NCBI GenBank assembly: GCA_035455185.1
Contig: DATIFQ010000095.1
Span: 1 to 36,478, forward strand
Source of the DNA: JAEHDI01 sp035455185
GTDB taxonomy: Bacteria > Acidobacteriota > Terriglobia > Bryobacterales > Bryobacteraceae
DNA: 36,478 bases
Direction of reading: 5' to 3'
Shown in pieces: positions 8,657 through 19,135 of the stretch. A program made the position numbers and the translations under genes. The first letter of the stretch is position 1, and every line of letters begins with the position of its first letter. Below the pieces are notes generated by a model that worked only from the letters and a program-made list of their open reading frames with translations, searched no databases and was not told the origin of the DNA.

Positions 8657-9913
8657 TTACTCGTAACGGATCGCTTCGATAGGATCCAGTTTTGCGGCCT
8701 GCACGGCCGGATAAATACCGAACAACAGCCCGATAAACACCGATACTCCGAACGCGACGGCGACCGAGCCGGCGGTCACGACCGTCGACCAGCCCGCCGC
8801 GGCGGCGATGACCCGCGAAAGCGAGAATCCAAACGCAATGCCGATCAACCCGCCGACAATCGAAATCATGACTGCCTCGGTGAGAAACTGCCGCACGATG
8901 TCGGCTTGGCGCGCGCCGATCGCCCGGCGAATGCCGATCTCCCGTGTACGCTCGAGAACAGTGGCGAGCATGATATTCATGATGCCGATGCCACCCACCA
9001 ATAGAGAGATGCCGGCGATACAGATCATGACTACTTCGAAAATGAATTGCGTCCGCCGCCGTTCCTCCAGCAGGCCGGCCGGCACGACCACGGTGAAATC
9101 GCCCGCATCCTTGTGGGTGGCGGACAAAATGGCGCTGATGACACTCGCGACCTCGATCGAGTCCGTTTGCGGAGTGACACGAACGTAAATCCCGTCAATC
9201 TCGTCCTTCAAGTAACTGTTGCCATCCTCGAAGCGCCGCATCACGGTATTCAACGGCGCAATTGCAAGGTTATTGCGGTTTACGACTTCCAAACCCTCGA
9301 CTTCGGTATCGGCGGTCGCTTGGTGTGCCAGAACGCCAATCACCTGCAACCAGACTTCGTTGATCTTGACGTACTTGCCTACCGCCTTGTCGTAGCCGAG
9401 AAGGTTGACCTTGGCCGACTCTCCCAGGACGCATACCGGTGCGGAGCGAAGATCGTCTTCTGCGGTGAAAAACCGTCCTTCGATCACCTTCAGACTGTTA
9501 ATCTCTAGGAAATTCGGCAACACGCCGATCAGCACCGGCGGCTCGTTTACCGTCTTGGGCAGGACCTTCCCGGGCTTGAAACGCTTGCGTGGGGTCGCCG
9601 CCTCGATTCCCTGCACATTCTGCGAGATGGCGCGAAAGTCGCGGAACGTAAGTCCGGCCGAGGTTGCGCGGCGCGTCTGCAACTCGTTGCGATCGACAGC
9701 TTCCTTGGCTTCGATGATAATGTTGTTCACGCCGAGCAGATCGATGAAGCTGATCATCTCCTTCTGCGCGCCGGCCGTAATGGAGAGCATCGCTACCACC
9801 GCGCCCACGCCGAAGATCATTCCCAACATCGTCAGCAGGCTGCGCAGCTTGTGCACCAGGAGGCTTGAAAGCCCCATGTATATTTCCGGGAGGTAATTGC
9901 CCAGACCGCTCAT
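8657..9913 (-). CDS. MacB/FtsX-type ABC transporter permease (no fused ATPase)
   Basis: The 418-residue inner-membrane protein has the MacB layout. A first transmembrane helix (about 22-46, LRSLLTMLGMIFGVGAVVAM) is followed by a large periplasmic domain (about 50-280) and a C-terminal FtsX domain with three helices (about 290-410). Hallmarks are GGIGIMNIMLATVLERTREI, GIRRAIGARQADI, and a terminal LDPIEAIRYE. Unlike E. coli MacB it has no N-terminal ATPase, and no ATPase gene lies in the operon, so the partner must be encoded elsewhere. It sits between three adaptor genes and a TolC gene (11 bp to tolC, 31 bp from the adaptor). The substrate cannot be told; related systems export drugs, peptides or lipoproteins. 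Confidence 0.88.
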   Translation of the reverse strand: MSGLGNYLPEIYMGLSSLLVHKLRSLLTMLGMIFGVGAVVAMLSITAGAQKEMISFIDLLGVNNIIIEAKEAVDRNELQTRRATSAGLTFRDFRAISQNVQGIEAATPRKRFKPGKVLPKTVNEPPVLIGVLPNFLEINSLKVIEGRFFTAEDDLRSAPVCVLGESAKVNLLGYDKAVGKYVKINEVWLQVIGVLAHQATADTEVEGLEVVNRNNLAIAPLNTVMRRFEDGNSYLKDEIDGIYVRVTPQTDSIEVASVISAILSATHKDAGDFTVVVPAGLLEERRRTQFIFEVVMICIAGISLLVGGIGIMNIMLATVLERTREIGIRRAIGARQADIVRQFLTEAVMISIVGGLIGIAFGFSLSRVIAAAAGWSTVVTAGSVAVAFGVSVFIGLLFGIYPAVQAAKLDPIEAIRYE

Positions 9914-9944
9914 CTCGTCTCAACCCTTTTGCTCGACATCCGGA

Positions 9945-11870
9945 TCAACTCTTTCCCGCCCCGGTCGCACCGCCGGTCTGTCCCGGTCTGCTCTCAGGCT
10001 GCCCGGACTTCTTATCACCCTTCTTGGCGTTAGGATCAGCCAGCGCAACGTGCTCGCCCGGCTTGAGTCCCGAGGAAACCACCATCGTGGCTTCGCTGCG
10101 GCGAAGCAGCGTCACGGACCGCTCTTCGAACCGGCGGCCGGACTGAACGTAGACGATCGGTTTTCCGTCCTTCTCGAAGACCGCCTGTGCCGGAATGTAG
10201 ATCGCGTTCGGAATCTTCTCGATCGTGATCTCGACATCGGCGAGCAGGCCGGGACGTAAGAGCACCTCGAGCTGGCTGTCCTCTTCCGGCGGCGGCGGAA
10301 GTTGCGCATCGGCGAGTTCTTTCTCCGTGAAGCCGGAAGGCGGTCCGCCGACGAACGGCATTCCGGGGCCAATTCCTGAGGACGAGGGGCCGCCGGCCGT
10401 CTGCGCCCCGGCCTGTCCAAGGCCCTCGCGTCGCTGTCCGGATGCGCCTGGCATCGATTGGCGCACCTTCGCGAAGATCTTCTGCCGTTCTTCCTGGCTG
10501 AGATCCTCCATCTTCCGGTCACCGAGTTCCTTCTGGAGAGCCTCCCGCATCTTCTGGCGGTCGGCGTCGGACATCTGACTGCGGCGTCCTTGGCCTTCAC
10601 CTCGACTGCGGCGCTCCCCGGTGGCTCCCTGGCCTTCACCTCCAGGGCCGCCGGAGGGACCACCCGAACCTATCCCTGCCAGCAACATGCCAGGCTCCCC
10701 GCCGCTCTCCTGTCCCGGGCCGCCCGATCCACGTCTGCCGCCGGGGGACCCGCCCGGAAATCCACCCATGGCAAACGCCGGGCGCGATGCCGCCGGCGGC
10801 TTGTTCCGGTTCCTTTCCGCCGTAGCCAATACACGCTGGATCTGCTCGGGCGTCGCGCCCACCGTCGTGAGTAACTGCTTCATGTCGACGGAGAAGAGCA
10901 CGTCGAACTTCTTGGAGGGATCGCCCGACCAAATGTTGGCGCTTGCGGTCCCACTCATGCTCTTGATCTGTCCCCGAAGACGAGTGCCGGCGAGGGCGTC
11001 GGGTTGCATGGAAACCGCTTGGCCTTCCCGAAGGTTGGCCCTGTCGATCTCTCCGATTTTAGCGATGACTTCCATTTCGGAAAGATCGAGTACGTCCGCC
11101 ACTGGCATGCCGGGCTGGACTTGGTCGCCTTCGCGGATGTCCGGCACCTGCATGCCGAACATCCGCCCGCCGCCGAACCGGTTCTGGTGAATGAACACCA
11201 ACCCGCTAATCGGAGAGAGAAGACGCGTCTGGCTGAGTCGCGACTTCTCACGAGTCAGCTCGATGACTGCCTTGTTGCGCTGCTCACGCAACACGGCAAT
11301 TTCGGCCTTCGCCTGCTCCAGCCGCGACTTGATGTCGCTCTCGAGCTGCTTGAGTCTGCGCTGCGCTTCTTCCAGATTGAGCTCATTCTTGCGGGCATCG
11401 ATTTTCGAGAGAAGTTCGTTGCGGCTCTTCTCTAGCTCGGCCCGGCGCACCGAGTACCGCGCCCGAAGTAACTCAACCTGATCCTGGTTGCTGCGGATCG
11501 CCAGCTCTGCCTCCGCCTTCTTGATCTGTTCATCGACTTGCTCCAGCTCAAGTTGCTTCTCCTCAAGCCGGGCGCGGACTTCGGAATCGTCGAACTCGAC
11601 GATCAGGTCCTTTTCCCGCGCCATCGCGCCGAGCGGAGCCAGCCGGGTGACCTGTACTGTGCCGAAAAGGTTGGGCGCGGTGAGTGTCACCGAACGCACG
11701 GCACGCAGCTCGCCGCGCGAAAACGCGCGGATCATCACGTCTCCCTGCCGTACCCTCGCTGTGGGAATCTGTTGTTGCCGCTGCGGCAACTGCCGAACGA
11801 AGTGGTACCCGCCCCATGCAGCCGCCAGCACAGCAATCAGGATCAACGACCGGAACATCAGCTTTTTCAT
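9945..11870 (-). CDS. HlyD/MacA-family periplasmic adaptor with long Gly-rich insert
   Basis: The 641-residue membrane-fusion protein has an N-terminal anchor (about 7-26). The first half of the lipoyl domain follows (about 40-95), then a long alpha-helical coiled coil (about 95-212, rich in E, Q, R and L). The second half of the lipoyl domain contains RLLSPISGLVFIHQNRFGGG, and a beta-barrel region runs to about 333. A low-complexity insert of about 200 residues (about 335-533) follows. It is rich in Gly, Ser and Pro and holds a charged helical stretch at about 433-470. The membrane-proximal domain (about 535-620) ends the fold, with NAIYIPAQAVFEKDGKP. The insert explains the large size; normal adaptors have 350-450 residues. 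It is the third of three adaptor genes in a row and lies next to the permease gene. Confidence 0.85.
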   Translation of the reverse strand: MKKLMFRSLILIAVLAAAWGGYHFVRQLPQRQQQIPTARVRQGDVMIRAFSRGELRAVRSVTLTAPNLFGTVQVTRLAPLGAMAREKDLIVEFDDSEVRARLEEKQLELEQVDEQIKKAEAELAIRSNQDQVELLRARYSVRRAELEKSRNELLSKIDARKNELNLEEAQRRLKQLESDIKSRLEQAKAEIAVLREQRNKAVIELTREKSRLSQTRLLSPISGLVFIHQNRFGGGRMFGMQVPDIREGDQVQPGMPVADVLDLSEMEVIAKIGEIDRANLREGQAVSMQPDALAGTRLRGQIKSMSGTASANIWSGDPSKKFDVLFSVDMKQLLTTVGATPEQIQRVLATAERNRNKPPAASRPAFAMGGFPGGSPGGRRGSGGPGQESGGEPGMLLAGIGSGGPSGGPGGEGQGATGERRSRGEGQGRRSQMSDADRQKMREALQKELGDRKMEDLSQEERQKIFAKVRQSMPGASGQRREGLGQAGAQTAGGPSSSGIGPGMPFVGGPPSGFTEKELADAQLPPPPEEDSQLEVLLRPGLLADVEITIEKIPNAIYIPAQAVFEKDGKPIVYVQSGRRFEERSVTLLRRSEATMVVSSGLKPGEHVALADPNAKKGDKKSGQPESRPGQTGGATGAGKS

Positions 11871-11892
11871 TACGTTCTGTCGCCCGCTACCC

Positions 11893-13197
11893 TCAGCGTT
11901 TTTTCGCTTTCTTCGCCGCCTCCGCCGGGTCCTCGAGTGCGACCATCTCGCCCTCTTTCAACCCTGCGAGCACCACGATGTCGTTGTCGTTTCGCTTGCC
12001 GACCTGGATCACCCGGACCGGGAACCTCTGCCCGCGCTGCACATAGACCGACGGCTTGCCGTCATGCACAAAACTGGCGCGGGCCGGGATCAGCAACACG
12101 TTCGGTTCGCTCTCGATGATGATGTCTACCGAAGCGCTCATGCCGGGACGCAGCCGTGGGTCCAGGTTTTTGAGCGTCGCGAACGTCGGAAAGACCTTGT
12201 CGGCATTCATGAAGCCCTTCCAGACGAGCGAAGCGATGGGGCTGATCCAGTCGATCTCGGCGGTGAACTCCTTGTCCGGGATGGCATCAACCCTGATTTT
12301 TACCAACTGCCCCAGCCGGATCTTGCCGCGATCGACCTCATCGAGTTTCAATTCGGCGCGCATCTCGGAAAGGTCGGGAATCTCGGCAATGGCCGCCCCG
12401 GTCCAGGCGCGGTCGCCCTCCTTGAATGGTGGCGGCATCTGGCCGAACGTGCCCCCGGAGCGGAAGTTCGGAAGAATGTTAATAATGCCGTCGTTCGGGG
12501 CTAGAATGACCATCTTTTGGAGGTAGCCCTTCGCTCGCGTCATGTCCCGGATGGTCTTGTCTTTCGTCTCGCCCAGACGCGCCAAATCGGCCTCTTGAGA
12601 CACTTTGTGGGAGTTGATTGTCGTTTTGACCTGCCCGAGTTCTCCGCCCGCGATCCCGACGTTAATGCGGTTCTTCGCCCCTTCGATCTCTGAGAGGATT
12701 TCCGCCTTGCTCGCCTCCAGCTTCGCCCGTTCCAGGTTGTACTCGGACTGCATGAGATTCATGCCGTCCATCTCGTTGGTCATCCGGTGCTGCGCCTGCG
12801 TCTGAACAATCTGGCTGTCCACCGTGCGCACGGTTGTCGCGCGCTCCAGGTAGTACTGTTCCTGAGTGGCCGTGTCGAATTCGACGACGACGTCGCCCTT
12901 CTTGACCGGTTTACCCGACTCGGCGAGTTTCACGATCTGGGGGTTGGGTACCTGAGGCGCCGTCAGCGTGAGTGATCTGGTGCTCTTCACTTCGCCCCGC
13001 GTCCGCACAGCGAGTACAAACTCGCCGCGCCGCACCTTGGCGACCGGCACCTCCACGACCTCCGGGGACGTGTACTTGTACGCAGCGTAGCCTGCTCCGC
13101 CGAACCCCACCAGGGACAAGGTCCACAGGATGATCTTTTTCTTGCGTGACGCCGGCGGGCGCCCGATTCTCTGCTTTGGCTTTAGGTCTTTGGACAT
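11893..13197 (-). CDS. HlyD/MacA-family periplasmic adaptor, standard size
   Basis: The 434-residue protein has a cytoplasmic stretch rich in Lys/Arg, an anchor helix near residues 25-42 and a split lipoyl domain with VRTRGEVKSTRSLTLTAPQV. A helical hairpin (about 110-225) follows, then a beta-barrel with LSEMRAELKLDEVDRGKIRL and a membrane-proximal domain with LLIPARASFVHDGKPSVYVQ. It bridges an inner-membrane transporter and an outer-membrane channel. It is the middle of three consecutive adaptor genes (22 bp to the next, 19 bp from the previous). The adaptors share the same order of domains and similar barrel sequences (LSEM..., DEVDR/GEIDRA), suggesting tandem duplication followed by divergence. 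This copy has no low-complexity insert. Confidence 0.87.
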   Translation of the reverse strand: MSKDLKPKQRIGRPPASRKKKIILWTLSLVGFGGAGYAAYKYTSPEVVEVPVAKVRRGEFVLAVRTRGEVKSTRSLTLTAPQVPNPQIVKLAESGKPVKKGDVVVEFDTATQEQYYLERATTVRTVDSQIVQTQAQHRMTNEMDGMNLMQSEYNLERAKLEASKAEILSEIEGAKNRINVGIAGGELGQVKTTINSHKVSQEADLARLGETKDKTIRDMTRAKGYLQKMVILAPNDGIINILPNFRSGGTFGQMPPPFKEGDRAWTGAAIAEIPDLSEMRAELKLDEVDRGKIRLGQLVKIRVDAIPDKEFTAEIDWISPIASLVWKGFMNADKVFPTFATLKNLDPRLRPGMSASVDIIIESEPNVLLIPARASFVHDGKPSVYVQRGQRFPVRVIQVGKRNDNDIVVLAGLKEGEMVALEDPAEAAKKAKKR

Positions 13198-13216
13198 TCG
13201 CCGAATACCGAGATCT

Positions 13217-14956
13217 CTATACCTTCTTTGGCGTCGATGGAGGCCGCTCTAACGCAACCACCTCGCCTGCGCGGAGTCCGTCGCGCACTGCCACCGTGGT
13301 GTGGCTTGCCCGACCAAGCTCCACCTCGCGCCGCTGCCACCCGGACTTGGTCTGCACAAACACGTAAGGCTTCTCTCCGCCGCCTGTCTGAAAAACCGAC
13401 TCGCGCGGCGCAATGATGGCATCCGCCTCCGAATTGACCACGACATCAACACTTACCGACAGATCGGGGATGACTCTCGGATCCATGCGTTCGAGCCGCA
13501 GGGTCACCGGTATCTCTTTAACGAAGTCCGCCCGAAACCCGCTGGCTCTTGTGATGGCGCCGATTGAGTACACGCGCGCCGGGAGTTCGAGGTCGGGGTA
13601 TGCGTCGAACCGTACCCGTGCGTGAGCTCCGATCCGGAGCATTTCCGCATCCACCTGGTTCACGCTGGCGCTGACCACCATTGAGTCCGGATCGACGATT
13701 CGCATGAATGGCTGGCCGGGATGGACTTGGTCGCCCAGCTGGATTTGACCCATTTCGCCGCCGCGCCAGGTTGTTTGCATCACTACCAGACCGTCAATGG
13801 GCGCCTTCATTAGCATGCGGTCGACGTCTCGTTCGACCCGCTGGGTTTCTACCTTAGCCTCCGCCAGGCTAAGCTCTGCCACCCGCAACTGGGCCCGCAG
13901 GGACGCCTCCAGGTACTTCGCTTCCTTCAAAATCTGCTCGTAACTGGCTTCGGCCTCCTCCGCAGCAAGCCTCAGGGTTTCCGTTTGGATGGTCGAGCGG
14001 ACCGGTATCGTCTTGAGATCCAGACGGGCTTTGTCGAGTTCCGACTTGGCCACACGAATCGAATGTTCGTGAGCCTTCCGCGCGACTTCGAGTTCGGCTT
14101 GGAACCGCTTCATGCTAGCCTCGGCTTGCCGAACACCTGCCTCGAAATCGTCGAGCCGGTTCTCCATGTCCTGGCGATCGAAACCAGCCACGACGTCACC
14201 CTTCTTCACTCGGGCTCCACTGGCGGCCAGTTGCTCCAGAATCAGCCCTCTGCCGAATCCGCCGCCACCCCCGCCGCCGCCGCCACCACCGACAACGGCG
14301 TTGCTCGTGGACCCAAGCCCCGAAGATCCGAGAGCGCTGGAGCTGCTGCTCGACGAAGTCGAACGCGACGAACTGCTGCTCGAAGAGGAGGTCTGGCTGC
14401 CGAATCGGGTTGTCGCCGCGCGAAAGGCCGAAGCAGTGGATCTCCCCGCTCCGGTTCCCCCGCTGGCCTGAGACATTGCACTCCCACTCGACCCGGTGCC
14501 CCCGGCCGAAGCCGTGGACGTAGACGACGAATCGGATTCGCCGCCCGCGGAGGCAAGCGACCCGGATGCGGATGATGAAGAGGAACTATTGACGCTGCGC
14601 GTCGCCGCCGTGCTCACTGACGGGATGCGGACGTCAGAGTTTCCCCCATGCCCTCCGCGCGTCCGGGGCGCATTGAGCGCGGCGTAGTTCAGCGCCGTGG
14701 TTGTCCCTGTCAACCGCACCGTTTGTTCGAGAGTGCCTGTCGCGACTCGCGCCGTGCGCACCATCTGGGCGACGGCTGGCCTGCTTGCCTGCCTGGACCA
14801 GCGCGCTCCAAGGAATAGAAGAAGCGCCGCAAGGCTGGCTAACACTAAGAAATAAGGCCACTTCCGCCGCGGAGGTTTCGCTTGCCGGCGGTTTTCCCGC
14901 GCCGGCGCGCCAGGCGTGGTTGTCAGAACCGGGTTTTCGCTGGCTTGGGGCTGCAT
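13217..14956 (-). CDS. HlyD-family periplasmic adaptor with Ser/Gly-rich insert
   Basis: The 579-residue protein has a basic N-terminus, an anchor helix at about 33-50 and the first lipoyl strand (about 68-97, ATGTLEQTVRLTGTTTALNY). About 140 residues of low complexity follow (about 98-236), made mostly of Ser, Gly, Ala and Thr and ending in eleven consecutive Gly. The fold then resumes with LEQLAASGARVKKGDVVAGF, a long coiled coil (about 260-390), the second lipoyl half with MLMKAPIDGLVVMQTTWRGG, a beta-barrel and the membrane-proximal domain. The insert falls inside the lipoyl domain, between strands that pack together in known adaptors, so it must loop out. It is the first gene of the export operon, 178 bp downstream of rho. 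Assignment to the family is firm despite the insert. Confidence 0.85.
   Translation of the reverse strand: MQPQASENPVLTTTPGAPARENRRQAKPPRRKWPYFLVLASLAALLLFLGARWSRQASRPAVAQMVRTARVATGTLEQTVRLTGTTTALNYAALNAPRTRGGHGGNSDVRIPSVSTAATRSVNSSSSSSASGSLASAGGESDSSSTSTASAGGTGSSGSAMSQASGGTGAGRSTASAFRAATTRFGSQTSSSSSSSSRSTSSSSSSSALGSSGLGSTSNAVVGGGGGGGGGGGFGRGLILEQLAASGARVKKGDVVAGFDRQDMENRLDDFEAGVRQAEASMKRFQAELEVARKAHEHSIRVAKSELDKARLDLKTIPVRSTIQTETLRLAAEEAEASYEQILKEAKYLEASLRAQLRVAELSLAEAKVETQRVERDVDRMLMKAPIDGLVVMQTTWRGGEMGQIQLGDQVHPGQPFMRIVDPDSMVVSASVNQVDAEMLRIGAHARVRFDAYPDLELPARVYSIGAITRASGFRADFVKEIPVTLRLERMDPRVIPDLSVSVDVVVNSEADAIIAPRESVFQTGGGEKPYVFVQTKSGWQRREVELGRASHTTVAVRDGLRAGEVVALERPPSTPKKV
14249..14665 (-). 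repeat. Low-complexity Ser/Gly codon tract inside the first adaptor gene
   Basis: This stretch encodes runs of Ser and Gly (residues about 98-236), including seven- and eight-residue Ser runs and an eleven-Gly run near 14256-14290. The codons are mixed (agc, tcg, tcc, ggc, ggt), so it is not a simple uniform triplet expansion. The reading frame stays open throughout, which argues for selection on the protein. Confidence 0.8.
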
Positions 14957-15134
14957 CGAAGGCCTACACCATTCCTATTGTGCCCAATTCGACTGGACCA
15001 AATGAAAAGACGCTGCTGTCGGCCCTGAGGTTATGGGTCTGTTGCGGAAAGTGAAGCAAAGGAAAGCTCGAACTGCTCGCGGGCCGCAGCCGTCCCCGGA
15101 CAGGCCGAGGCACAGGAGTCCGGCGAACCTCTTG
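14957..15134 (-). other. Intergenic region between rho and the export operon
   Basis: These 178 bp lie between the rho stop and the first adaptor start on the same strand. There must be a promoter for the export operon here or read-through from rho. A CACAAT box is the best -10 candidate near the adaptor start, but its -35 partner is poor. No hairpin with a T-tract follows rho. Nothing firm was identified. Confidence 0.4.
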
Positions 15135-16571
<1,437 letters not shown>

Positions 16572-16619
16572 TTTGCGTCACTCCTTGGCCGATTCCGGCC
16601 CGTTGCGGTAGCGGGAAGC

Positions 16620-16637
16620 GGAACGTTCTGTCGTTCC
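16620..16637 (-). promoter_or_regulatory. Stem-loop in the rho leader
   Basis: GGAACG (16620-16625) and CGTTCC (16632-16637) form a 6-bp stem with a 6-nt loop about 50 nt before the rho start. There is no T-tract, so it is not a clear terminator. It could be part of a leader; rho is often autoregulated through its own leader, but nothing here proves that. Confidence 0.3.
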
Positions 16638-16670
16638 AGGGAGGCTCACGGCGGGATCGGGCCGTACCTT

Positions 16671-16690
16671 GTACTACCTCGTACTACGTC
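16671..16690. repeat. 10-bp tandem repeat between lon and rho
   Basis: GTACTACCTC at 16671-16680 is followed directly by GTACTACGTC, a 9/10 match, and preceded by a further GTACCTT. It lies in the 146-bp gap between the lon stop and the rho start. It may be part of a promoter or a regulator site; too short to interpret. Confidence 0.4.
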
Positions 16691-16717
16691 GATTGCACTC
16701 CCCGAACAATGCACCTC

Positions 16718-19135
16718 TCAGTGCAGCTTTTCGTCGTGCTGAGAAGCGATTTCCACGGTCGAAGGGCCGGGGGCTATCGGCAATGCTTCAATCTCCCTTT
16801 CCAGGGCGACTTTCAGCACTTCGTCCATTGACTCGACGAAGTGCAACCTCATGTCCTTTCGAATGACTTCCGGGATGTCTGGCAGATCCTTCTCGTTGTC
16901 CTTCGGCAGGATCACTTCAAAGATACCATGCCGGTGCGCGGCGAGGAGCTTCTCCTTCAACCCTCCGATCGGGAACACGCGCCCGCGCAGGGTGATCTCC
17001 CCGGTCATCGCCACGTCGCAACGAACCGGCACCTTCGCCAGGGCGCTGACGATCGTGGTGGCGATCGTGATGCCCGCTGATGGCCCATCCTTGGGGATCG
17101 CCCCCTCTGGCACATGAACATGGATGTCCAGGTGGCGGTAGAAATCCTTGGGCAACCCGATCGAATGTGCGCGCGAGCGAATGTAGCTCATCGCGGCTTG
17201 GGCCGACTCCTGCATCACGTCTCCGAGCTTTCCCGTCGTGGTCAGCTTGCCCCGGCCCTCCATGATCGTCGCCTCGGTGGTCAGGATCTGCCCGCCGACC
17301 TCGGTCCAGGCCAGGCCCGTCGCCGCGCCGACTTCATTCTTCTTATCGGCCTCCAGGTCCCTAAACTTCAAAGGCCCGAGAAACCCAGGAATCGTTTCTT
17401 TGGTGATCGTAACTAGCGGAAACTCGGCTTTCGCGTCGGCCGTCTGGCTGGTCACAAGCGACCGCGCGACCTTGCGGCACAGGTTGCCGATCTCCCGCTC
17501 CAAGTTCCGCACCCCCGCTTCCCGGGTGTAGCTCCGCACCAGCGTCAGCAGACCCTCATCCGTGAAGCGGATCTGGTTGTCCCCGAGCCCGCCCTGCTCC
17601 AACTGCTTCTTCACCAGGAACCGCTTGGCGATCTCCAGCTTCTCAAGCTCCGTGTAACCGGAAAGCCGGATCACTTCCATCCGGTCCTGCAACGCCGGCG
17701 GAACGGTGTGGAGCACGTTCGCGGTGGCGATGAAAAAGACCTGGCTGAGATCGTACTCTACGTCCAGGTAGTGATCCACGAACATAAAGTTCTGTTCCGG
17801 ATCGAGCACCTCCAGCAGCGCCGCCGATGGGTCCCCGCGAAAATCCATCGACATCTTGTCCACTTCATCGAGCATGAAGACCGGGTTCCGGGTGCCCGCC
17901 TTCTTCATCATCTGGATGATCTGACCAGGCAGAGCGCCGATGTACGTCCGTCGGTGGCCACGGATCTCAGCCTCGTCACGCACGCCGCCGAGCGACATGC
18001 GCACGAACTTGCGGCCCGTCGCGCGGGCGATCGACATTCCAAGCGACGTCTTCCCAACCCCGGGAGGCCCGACAAAGCAGAGAATCGAACCCTTCGGGTG
18101 CTTTACCAGCCGACGCACCGCCAGAAACTCGAGGATGCGCTCCTTGATCTTTTCGAGACCGTAATGGTCGGATTCGAGCACCTTCTCCGCAAACTTCAAA
18201 TCGCGGATCTCTTTCGTCTTCTTCTTCCACGGCACCGCCAGCAGCCAGTCGAGGTAGTTGCGGGAGACCGTAGACTCAGCCGACATCGGCGGCATGTTCT
18301 CCAGCCGCCGCAATTCCGCCATCGCCTTCTCGTGGGCGTCCTTGGTCATGCCGGCCGATTCGATCTTCTTCTTCAGCTCGTCGAACTCGCTTTTTTCGCC
18401 CCGGCCCAGTTCCTTCTGGATCGCCTTGATCTTCTCGTTGAGGTAGTACTCCTTCTGCGCGCGCTCCATCTGCCGCTTCACGCGGCCCTGGATCGTCCGG
18501 TCGACATTGAGTTTCTCGATCTCGATGTCGAGCATCTCCGCCACCCGCGTCAGCCGCTCCACGGGATCGAAGATCTCAAGCAGTTCCTGCTTTTCCTCGA
18601 TGGTGAGCTGGAGGTTGGCGCCGACGGTGTCCGCCAGCCGTCCCGGGTCGTCCACCCGAATCGCCGCGATCATCGTCTCGTAGTTCAGATTCTGGCTGAG
18701 CTTGACGTACTGCTCGAACAGCGTCGTCACGCGGCCCGTCAAAGCGTCGATCTGCGGACCTGCCTCCACTTTGAAGCCGAACGTCTTCACCACCGCGCGG
18801 AAGTAGCCTTCGTCTTCGCCCACGGAAACGATCTTGGCGCGCTCCACCCCCTCGACCAGCACTTTGATGTTGCCGTCGGGCAGCTTCAGGCTTTGCACGA
18901 TATTGACGATCGTCCCGACCGAATAAATCTCGTCGGGACGCGGCTCATCCACGGAGGCGTCGTGTTGCGTCGCCAGGAAGATTTTCTTCTCGCCGGCCAG
19001 CGCCTCTTCAAGCGCCCGCACGCTCGACTCGCGTCCCACCACGAACGGCGTCATCATGTGCGGAAAGATGACCACGTCCCGGACGGGCATCATCGGCAAT
19101 CGCTTCGTTTCCGAACGTTCCTTCGATGTCAACAT
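16718..19135 (-). CDS. lon: ATP-dependent protease Lon
   Basis: Lon degrades misfolded and short-lived regulatory proteins in the cytoplasm. The 805-residue protein has the N-terminal substrate domain (about 10-205, LPMMPVRDVVIFPHMMTPF), a coiled region, the AAA+ module with Walker A GPPGVGKT (356-363) and Walker B VFMLDEVDK, and the C-terminal protease domain. The catalytic dyad is Ser686 in PKDGPSAG and Lys729 in GGLKEKL, 43 residues apart as in E. coli Lon. Length is normal for the bacterial LonA class. The ATG at 19135 has no clear ribosome-binding site. It follows clpX by 123 bp, within the common tig-clpX-lon neighbourhood; no strong promoter was seen in that gap. Confidence 0.97.
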   Translation of the reverse strand: MLTSKERSETKRLPMMPVRDVVIFPHMMTPFVVGRESSVRALEEALAGEKKIFLATQHDASVDEPRPDEIYSVGTIVNIVQSLKLPDGNIKVLVEGVERAKIVSVGEDEGYFRAVVKTFGFKVEAGPQIDALTGRVTTLFEQYVKLSQNLNYETMIAAIRVDDPGRLADTVGANLQLTIEEKQELLEIFDPVERLTRVAEMLDIEIEKLNVDRTIQGRVKRQMERAQKEYYLNEKIKAIQKELGRGEKSEFDELKKKIESAGMTKDAHEKAMAELRRLENMPPMSAESTVSRNYLDWLLAVPWKKKTKEIRDLKFAEKVLESDHYGLEKIKERILEFLAVRRLVKHPKGSILCFVGPPGVGKTSLGMSIARATGRKFVRMSLGGVRDEAEIRGHRRTYIGALPGQIIQMMKKAGTRNPVFMLDEVDKMSMDFRGDPSAALLEVLDPEQNFMFVDHYLDVEYDLSQVFFIATANVLHTVPPALQDRMEVIRLSGYTELEKLEIAKRFLVKKQLEQGGLGDNQIRFTDEGLLTLVRSYTREAGVRNLEREIGNLCRKVARSLVTSQTADAKAEFPLVTITKETIPGFLGPLKFRDLEADKKNEVGAATGLAWTEVGGQILTTEATIMEGRGKLTTTGKLGDVMQESAQAAMSYIRSRAHSIGLPKDFYRHLDIHVHVPEGAIPKDGPSAGITIATTIVSALAKVPVRCDVAMTGEITLRGRVFPIGGLKEKLLAAHRHGIFEVILPKDNEKDLPDIPEVIRKDMRLHFVESMDEVLKVALEREIEALPIAPGPSTVEIASQHDEKLH

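Noticed and set aside
14249..14665. Frameshift or assembly artefact in the first adaptor gene
   Set aside because: The frame is open on both sides and the family fold resumes in the same frame, so a genuine insert is more likely, although repeats of this type deserve read-level checking.
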